Assembly (NCBI GenBank): GCA_014523525.1
Contig: JAATVL010000255.1
Span: forward strand, 1-12,154
Length of the DNA: 12,154 bases
Direction: 5' to 3'
DNA from: Nitrososphaerales archaeon TH703
GTDB lineage: Archaea; Thermoproteota; Nitrososphaeria; Nitrososphaerales; Nitrososphaeraceae
Shown: piece after piece, positions 8,700-12,154 of the stretch
Position numbering within the stretch: position 1 is the first letter of the stretch
Layout of the letters: every line of letters starts with the position of its first letter
Made by a program: the position numbers and the translations under genes
The notes under the pieces: generated by a model
Told to the model about the DNA's origin: nothing
Databases searched by the model: none
What the model saw: only the letters and a program-made list of their open reading frames with translations

Positions 8700-9161
8700 C
8701 TGACTGAAAAAATTAAACTAACTTCTGGAGAATTAAGACTGATGTCATTATTCCAAAATATAACAGGAGCTATCGCACGTGACTGTATTGTGGACGAAAA
8801 AATGGATAGAGTAATTTTCGTTGTAAATAAAGGACAGATGGGGTTGGCCATCGGAAAAGGCGGGGCAACAATAAAGCAGCTACAGGGAATCGTAACGAAG
8901 AAAGTTGAACTAGTTGAATATTCAGATGACCCGTCGGCTTTTCTGGGAAATGTCCTCAATTCAGATATGATAAACGAGATAAAGATTAATAATAGATTTG
9001 ATGGTTCAAGACAAGCTGTCGTGGTCGTAGATTCAAAAAAGAAAGGCATAGTAGTTGGCAAGGAAGGACGTAATGCGGAGAAGGCAAGAATTTTGGCAAA
9101 AAGATATTTTCAGATTTCAAACGTTATGATTGTCAGTGAGAATCATGCTGAGAACACATGA
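8700..9161 (+). CDS. nusA: Archaeal NusA-like transcription factor with two KH domains
   Basis: Short archaeal NusA, an RNA-binding factor related to the KH part of bacterial NusA that lacks the S1 and N-terminal polymerase-binding domains. Two KH signatures are visible: GKGG at residues 52-55 (within GLAIGKGGATIKQL) and GKEG at 120-123 (within GIVVGKEGRNAEKARIL), with VEYSDDP between them. Length is 153 residues from this start. The start is difficult: the first ATG in the open frame is 8742, but the preceding residues (TEKIKLTSGELRL) match the conserved N-terminus of the family, and the frame is closed upstream by TAG at 8682-8684. Without any ATG, GTG or TTG in between, CTG at 8700 is the best candidate, with GAGGTTA (8684-8690) as SD, 9 nt spacing. 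If CTG is not used, a 139-residue protein from 8742 results. The TGA stop overlaps the SD of rps12. Confidence 0.88.
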   Translation: MTEKIKLTSGELRLMSLFQNITGAIARDCIVDEKMDRVIFVVNKGQMGLAIGKGGATIKQLQGIVTKKVELVEYSDDPSAFLGNVLNSDMINEIKINNRFDGSRQAVVVVDSKKKGIVVGKEGRNAEKARILAKRYFQISNVMIVSENHAENT

Positions 9162-9174
9162 GGTCAGATGGTAA

Positions 9175-9612
9175 GTGGCAAAATCACCTCTAGGTCTTTT
9201 TTCAGGGAGAGTCTTAAAATCAAAGAGAAAGAGGATGAGATGGTCAAACAAGTACTTTAAGAGACGAGTGTTGCTGCTCGATAAGAAGTCAAACCCTTTA
9301 GAAGGAGCTCCCCAGGCAAGAGCAATTGTTCTTGAAAAAGTTGGAATCGAATCAAAACAACCTAACTCTGCGGTCAGAAAATGTGTTAGAGTCCAATTAA
9401 TCAAGAATGGGAAATCTATTACTGCATTCCTTCCGAGGGACGGTGCTCTGAATTATATAGATGAGCATGACGAAGTCATGCTAGAAGGAATTGGAGGTTC
9501 GATGGGCGGTGCAATGGGAGATATTCCTGGAGTTAGATGGCAGGTCTTTAAGGTAAACGGAGTATCGCTGATAGAACTCGTATATGGAAGAAAAGAAAAA
9601 CCAAGGAGATGA
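9175..9612 (+). CDS. rps12: Small-subunit ribosomal protein uS12
   Basis: Protein of the ribosomal decoding centre. The 145 residues match archaeal/eukaryotic uS12: an N-terminal basic tail ([16 protein letters not shown]), [17 protein letters not shown], the decoding loop [13 protein letters not shown] beginning at Pro63, [16 protein letters not shown] with Pro87 and Asp89, and the terminal GRKEKPRR. Length is normal. The start is GTG: the codon directly before it is an in-frame TAA (9172-9174), so no longer product is possible, and the ATG at 9168 is out of frame. GAGGT at 9160-9164 is the SD, 10 nt away, overlapping the nusA stop. The loop reads PRDG where PGDG or PNDG is common elsewhere; I cannot judge whether that is normal for the lineage. 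Confidence 0.97.
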   Translation: MAKSPLGLFSGRVLKSKRKRMRWSNKYFKRRVLLLDKKSNPLEGAPQARAIVLEKVGIESKQPNSAVRKCVRVQLIKNGKSITAFLPRDGALNYIDEHDEVMLEGIGGSMGGAMGDIPGVRWQVFKVNGVSLIELVYGRKEKPRR

Positions 9613-9617
9613 TTTGA

Positions 9618-10220
9618 ATGGTTACAAAAGAAAGTGTATTGTTATTATTTAATAAATGGAATACGGACAAGATCGAAATCCAGGATTCAGGATTAAAAAA
9701 TGTTATCGCTATGGACCCTGCAATAATACCCGTCAGCTTTGGGAGGCACGAACATCAGAGGCTAAAGAAGGCCGAAGTCCACATTATTGAAAGATTGGTA
9801 AACAAACTAATGCACTTTGGTAAGAAGTATGCAAAAAATACTGGACGAATGGGAGGTAAGAAGGGCAGAATGATAAAAACTGTAAAAACTGCACTTGATC
9901 TAATATATCAGGAGACTGGAAAGAACCCAGTAGAATTACTAGTTAGGGCAATTGAGAATGCAGCGCCTAATGAGGACACTACAAGAATTGTCTATGGGGG
10001 GGTTGTGTACCATGTCTCTGTTGATGTCGCACCATTAAGACGTGTTGATTTGGCACTTAGGTTTATAGCGGAAGGAGTGAGAGAATCGACTTATTCAAAT
10101 CCAAAGACTATTGAAGAGGCTCTTGCAAAGGAGATTATTTTAGCCTCAAATAATTCCATGGAAAGTCATTCTATAAAGAAAAAGAATGAACAAGAAAGAA
10201 TCTCCATGTCGTCAAGGTAG
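9618..10220 (+). CDS. rps7: Small-subunit ribosomal protein uS7
   Basis: Assembly-initiating protein of the 30S head that contacts the E-site tRNA. The 200 residues match archaeal uS7: LFNKW near the N-terminus, ERLVNKLM, a basic segment KKYAKNTGRMGGKKGR, NPVELLVRAIENAAP, TRIVYGGVVYHVSVDV, RRVDLALRFIAEG, EEALAKEI and a C-terminal KKKNEQERISMSSR. Length is normal for archaea. The ATG follows AAGGAGATGAT (9603-9613), an almost complete match to the anti-SD complement with 9 nt from GGAG, overlapping the rps12 stop 5 nt upstream. It is the last gene of the operon. The fusA, tuf and rps10 genes that often follow in Euryarchaeota are not next to it. A seven-G run (9996-10002) within the YGG motif is a place to watch for sequencing slips, but the frame is intact. 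Confidence 0.97.
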   Translation: MVTKESVLLLFNKWNTDKIEIQDSGLKNVIAMDPAIIPVSFGRHEHQRLKKAEVHIIERLVNKLMHFGKKYAKNTGRMGGKKGRMIKTVKTALDLIYQETGKNPVELLVRAIENAAPNEDTTRIVYGGVVYHVSVDVAPLRRVDLALRFIAEGVRESTYSNPKTIEEALAKEIILASNNSMESHSIKKKNEQERISMSSR

Positions 10221-10224
10221 CTTC

Positions 10225-10254
10225 GTTTGTTCGCTGATTTGCAAACACATTTTT
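10225..10254 (+). terminator. Hairpin plus T-run after rps7
   Basis: GTTTG (10225-10229) can pair with CAAAC (10242-10246), extended by one G-T pair, around a 10-nt loop. ACA and then five T residues (10250-10254) follow. It stands immediately downstream of the last operon gene and ahead of a new TATA box. Archaeal polymerases can stop at T-runs alone, so the hairpin may be incidental. The stem is short and A/T-containing, so this is a moderate call. Confidence 0.4.
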
Positions 10255-10289
10255 ATCATTGAAATCTATGAGAAGATTTAATCTGAAAG

Positions 10290-10297
10290 TTAAATAA
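10290..10297 (+). promoter_or_regulatory. TATA box for the 10320 gene, probably leaderless
   Basis: TTAAATAA is centred about 26 nt upstream of the ATG at 10320, the distance expected when transcription begins at the start codon itself. Purines (GAAAG) precede it as a possible BRE. There is no SD-like sequence between it and the ATG, which fits a leaderless mRNA, common in archaea. Confidence 0.5.
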
Positions 10298-10319
10298 CGA
10301 TATTTTGAAAGAATTGTAA

Positions 10320-11462
10320 ATGAGTGCTAAAGAAAATAAAATTTTTTCAAAGGTTTCGCTACTGCGTACTACGTCAGGCAGGAAGATAATAAAGCAACTA
10401 CTATTGCAGGATGAAGGGTATAAACAATACCGCAAATACAAAGTCCAGTCTGAAAAAGAATTTCCAGAATTCACGAAAAGATTTCTGCTGTCTCTACATG
10501 AAAAGCTGATTTCAGATGCAAATCCCAAAACAACCATGAAAAAATTTATTGACGAGATAGAAGCAAATGAATTGTCTTTAGATGATTCGAAGATTGAATC
10601 CGTCAGGGAAAGACTCTCAAAACCTGACATTTTAGCTGACAGGGTGCAACGAATCCTGAATTCTAATTTTGTAAAGATGACTTTTCCTGTCTTGAACGCT
10701 CTTATCGATAGTGCGTCTGATTTCAATAAAGAATCCATTTCCATTGAGACAAGGAATTCTATAGTTGACGGTCATGTGATTGCGATAGATCTTAGCGAGC
10801 CAATGGACAGGATAATGGACGCTGACGAAGATATCGAATTTCTGGATGATTACAAGTTGATGAATCCATATATCCTAGAAATTGCGCGACAAAAGATCTC
10901 TGTTGGAGGGGAAGCAGTATTGAAGGCATTTGAAGATGGATTCAAAGACGCAAGGATTGGGCAATATATTGATGCCAGATTAAAGTTAAAGCCAGAATCT
11001 ATAAGTGATGAGAATATGATCGGTTGCTACAAGAAATATCGAGCTGTCATGGGAACAGCCGGGAGAAACATGGCACTAAACCTCTCTCCTCTAAATGATA
11101 TATTCCATTTGGGCATGGCCAAGGCAGCTGAATGTGTTGGATGTGGTAACGAAATGGAAGATGCAGTAGTAAGCGGGGGAATTAAAATTCCATCATGGCC
11201 ATTATATTATTCCATAGTTACAAAAAATGTTGAAAAGGCATTTCGACTTACATTGGTCAAAGGTAAAATCTATCTAGACGAAGCTAAAATCGCACTAGAT
11301 ATGTTACCAGATGAGTTAACAGTAAAGCCTTTCCTGAAATTTTTATTTCTAACCGCAAGTCATTATAATCAATATTGGTTTAATGAGATGAAACGAAGAG
11401 ACTTGTTTCCATATTTCCAAAAGAATCTAGCTATAACTATCAAAAATTCAAAATTACAGTAA
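10320..11462 (+). CDS. Unrecognised 380-residue protein with a CxxC motif
   Basis: I do not recognise this protein. It is soluble by appearance, with no signal peptide or membrane segment. Residues 1-130 are highly charged and look mainly helical. A strongly acidic patch (DADEDIEFLDD) lies near 163-173. C272-V-G-C275-G is the only CxxC, so any zinc site would need other ligands or a second subunit. The C-terminal third is richer in hydrophobic and aromatic residues (SWPLYYS, FLKFLFL, YNQYWF). ATG at 10320 is the first possible start, because TAA directly precedes it. Codon use resembles the neighbours, so recent transfer is unlikely. A leaderless-type promoter lies upstream, and rfcL begins 23 nt downstream, so co-transcription with the clamp-loader gene is plausible. 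A replication link is inference from position only. Confidence 0.85.
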   Translation: MSAKENKIFSKVSLLRTTSGRKIIKQLLLQDEGYKQYRKYKVQSEKEFPEFTKRFLLSLHEKLISDANPKTTMKKFIDEIEANELSLDDSKIESVRERLSKPDILADRVQRILNSNFVKMTFPVLNALIDSASDFNKESISIETRNSIVDGHVIAIDLSEPMDRIMDADEDIEFLDDYKLMNPYILEIARQKISVGGEAVLKAFEDGFKDARIGQYIDARLKLKPESISDENMIGCYKKYRAVMGTAGRNMALNLSPLNDIFHLGMAKAAECVGCGNEMEDAVVSGGIKIPSWPLYYSIVTKNVEKAFRLTLVKGKIYLDEAKIALDMLPDELTVKPFLKFLFLTASHYNQYWFNEMKRRDLFPYFQKNLAITIKNSKLQ

Positions 11463-11485
11463 CTTTAGAAGTTAAGTGGTAGTTT

Positions 11486-12154
11486 GTGATACGGCCTAAA
11501 ATATCAGATTTTGTTGGAAATGAAAGTTCTCGTAAAAAAATAGTTGATTGGTTAGTTAAATGGTCTAATGGATCAAAGCCCTTATTACTTGTGGGGCCTC
11601 CCGGGGTTGGCAAAACATCATTTGTTCATGCAATGTGTCGTGAATTTGATATTGATCTTAGTGAACTGAACGCAAGTGATACTCGTAATAAGAACATGAT
11701 TGGTCAGGTAGTTTTTCCTATTTTTTCAAATGCCAGTCTTACTGGAAAGAACTTTCTCCTTTTTCTGGATGAAATAGATGGAATTTCAAATAGGGAAGAC
11801 TCAGGAGGACTAGACTTCTTGATGGAGTTATTCAAAGAGCCATCTGTCAGAATAGTAATGGCGGCCAACAAATCAAATGAGGCAGTAAAGAAAGTTTCAA
11901 AAGTATCGAAAACAGTTACATTCTCGCCAGTACCTCCAAGGCTTTCAATGCTTTACTTGGATAAAATTCTTAGAATGCAAAATTCTTCAATGAAGGTAGA
12001 TGATAGACTTAAACTGGTCAGGGATTGTTTTGGTGATATTAGATCTCTTTTAAATGCAGCAAAAGTCATGATGGCAGGATATTCGACCGCCAAAAGGACA
12101 GTGCTTGATATTGATATTGAAAATATGATAAACAAGTTTTTTTCCTCCAAGAAC
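11486..12154 (+). CDS. rfcL: Replication factor C large subunit (clamp loader), 5' part
   Basis: AAA+ ATPase subunit of the clamp loader, which with RfcS opens the PCNA ring and places it on primed DNA. The frame is open to the window edge (223 codons). Seen here: Walker A GPPGVGKTS at 37-45; ELNASDTRN, the LNASD block typical of RFC; Walker B LFLDEIDG at 92-99 with catalytic Asp95 and Glu96; a sensor-1 region MAANKSN; and GDIRSLLNAA as sensor-2-like Arg. Large subunit is preferred over small because of the FLDEIDG--NRED context and the single Walker A start so close to the N-terminus. The start is GTG at 11486, since TAG at 11480-11482 closes the frame. The product therefore begins MIRPKISDFVGN and lacks the WxEKYRP residues usual in RFC proteins. 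SD is weak. The C-terminus lies outside the window. Confidence 0.9.
   Translation, partial: MIRPKISDFVGNESSRKKIVDWLVKWSNGSKPLLLVGPPGVGKTSFVHAMCREFDIDLSELNASDTRNKNMIGQVVFPIFSNASLTGKNFLLFLDEIDGISNREDSGGLDFLMELFKEPSVRIVMAANKSNEAVKKVSKVSKTVTFSPVPPRLSMLYLDKILRMQNSSMKVDDRLKLVRDCFGDIRSLLNAAKVMMAGYSTAKRTVLDIDIENMINKFFSSKN

Noticed and set aside
8681..9061. 126-codon minus-strand ORF opposite nusA
   Set aside because: It is antisense to conserved KH-domain coding sequence, and its Phe/Ser/Thr-rich translation is what the reverse of such a gene gives.
9996..10002. Seven-G homopolymer in rps7 as a possible frameshift site
   Set aside because: It encodes the conserved Tyr-Gly-Gly motif and the frame is intact on both sides, so there is no sign of frameshifting.
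10256..10744. 162-codon minus-strand ORF opposite the 10320 gene
   Set aside because: Low-complexity Ser/Phe-rich product antisense to a gene with a well-placed promoter; no RBS or domain visible.

Overview
The window comes from an archaeon, most probably a member of the Thaumarchaeota (Nitrososphaeria). The gene order rpoH-rpoB-rpoA-rpl30e-nusA-rps12-rps7 is the archaeal RNA polymerase/ribosomal protein cluster. Two facts narrow it down: the largest polymerase subunit is one undivided 1274-residue protein instead of the separate A' and A'' proteins of most archaea, and RpoB is also undivided. The DNA is AT-rich. An assignment below class level would be a guess.

Layout. Positions 1-858 hold no recognisable conserved gene. 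The only candidate is a 50-codon ORF (133-285) for a small one-segment membrane peptide, with a TATA-like box, an operator-like repeat and a Shine-Dalgarno (SD) site. Positions 859-10220 form one tightly packed + strand operon. It encodes polymerase subunits H, B and A, ribosomal protein L30e, the archaeal NusA-like double-KH protein, and ribosomal proteins uS12 and uS7. Gaps are 3-13 nt, or short overlaps, everywhere except between rpl30e and nusA, where 122 nt intervene. A hairpin plus T-run after rps7 probably ends the operon. A new TATA box placed for a leaderless transcript then precedes an unrecognised 380-codon gene (10320-11462). The large subunit of replication factor C (clamp loader) follows at 11486 and runs off the right edge. 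There are no tRNA, rRNA, CRISPR or mobile-element signatures.

The first seven genes link transcription (RNAP core, NusA) with translation (L30e, S12, S7). The last two form a second unit, of which only the clamp-loader gene has a known job, at the replication fork.

Most interesting points: (1) the nusA 5' end, where a good SD+ATG start context lies 69 nt (exactly 23 codons) upstream and in frame, shares a 10-nt repeat with the likely CTG start, and is cut off from it by two in-frame stops; (2) an RpoB C-terminal zinc site whose fourth Cys is Asp; (3) an RfcL that begins downstream of its family's WxEKYRP motif, with a Trp codon and a TAG stop at the matching upstream positions; (4) the unrecognised CxxC gene beside rfcL; (5) frequent non-ATG starts (TTG, GTG, probably CTG). 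No wholly new multi-gene system is evident.
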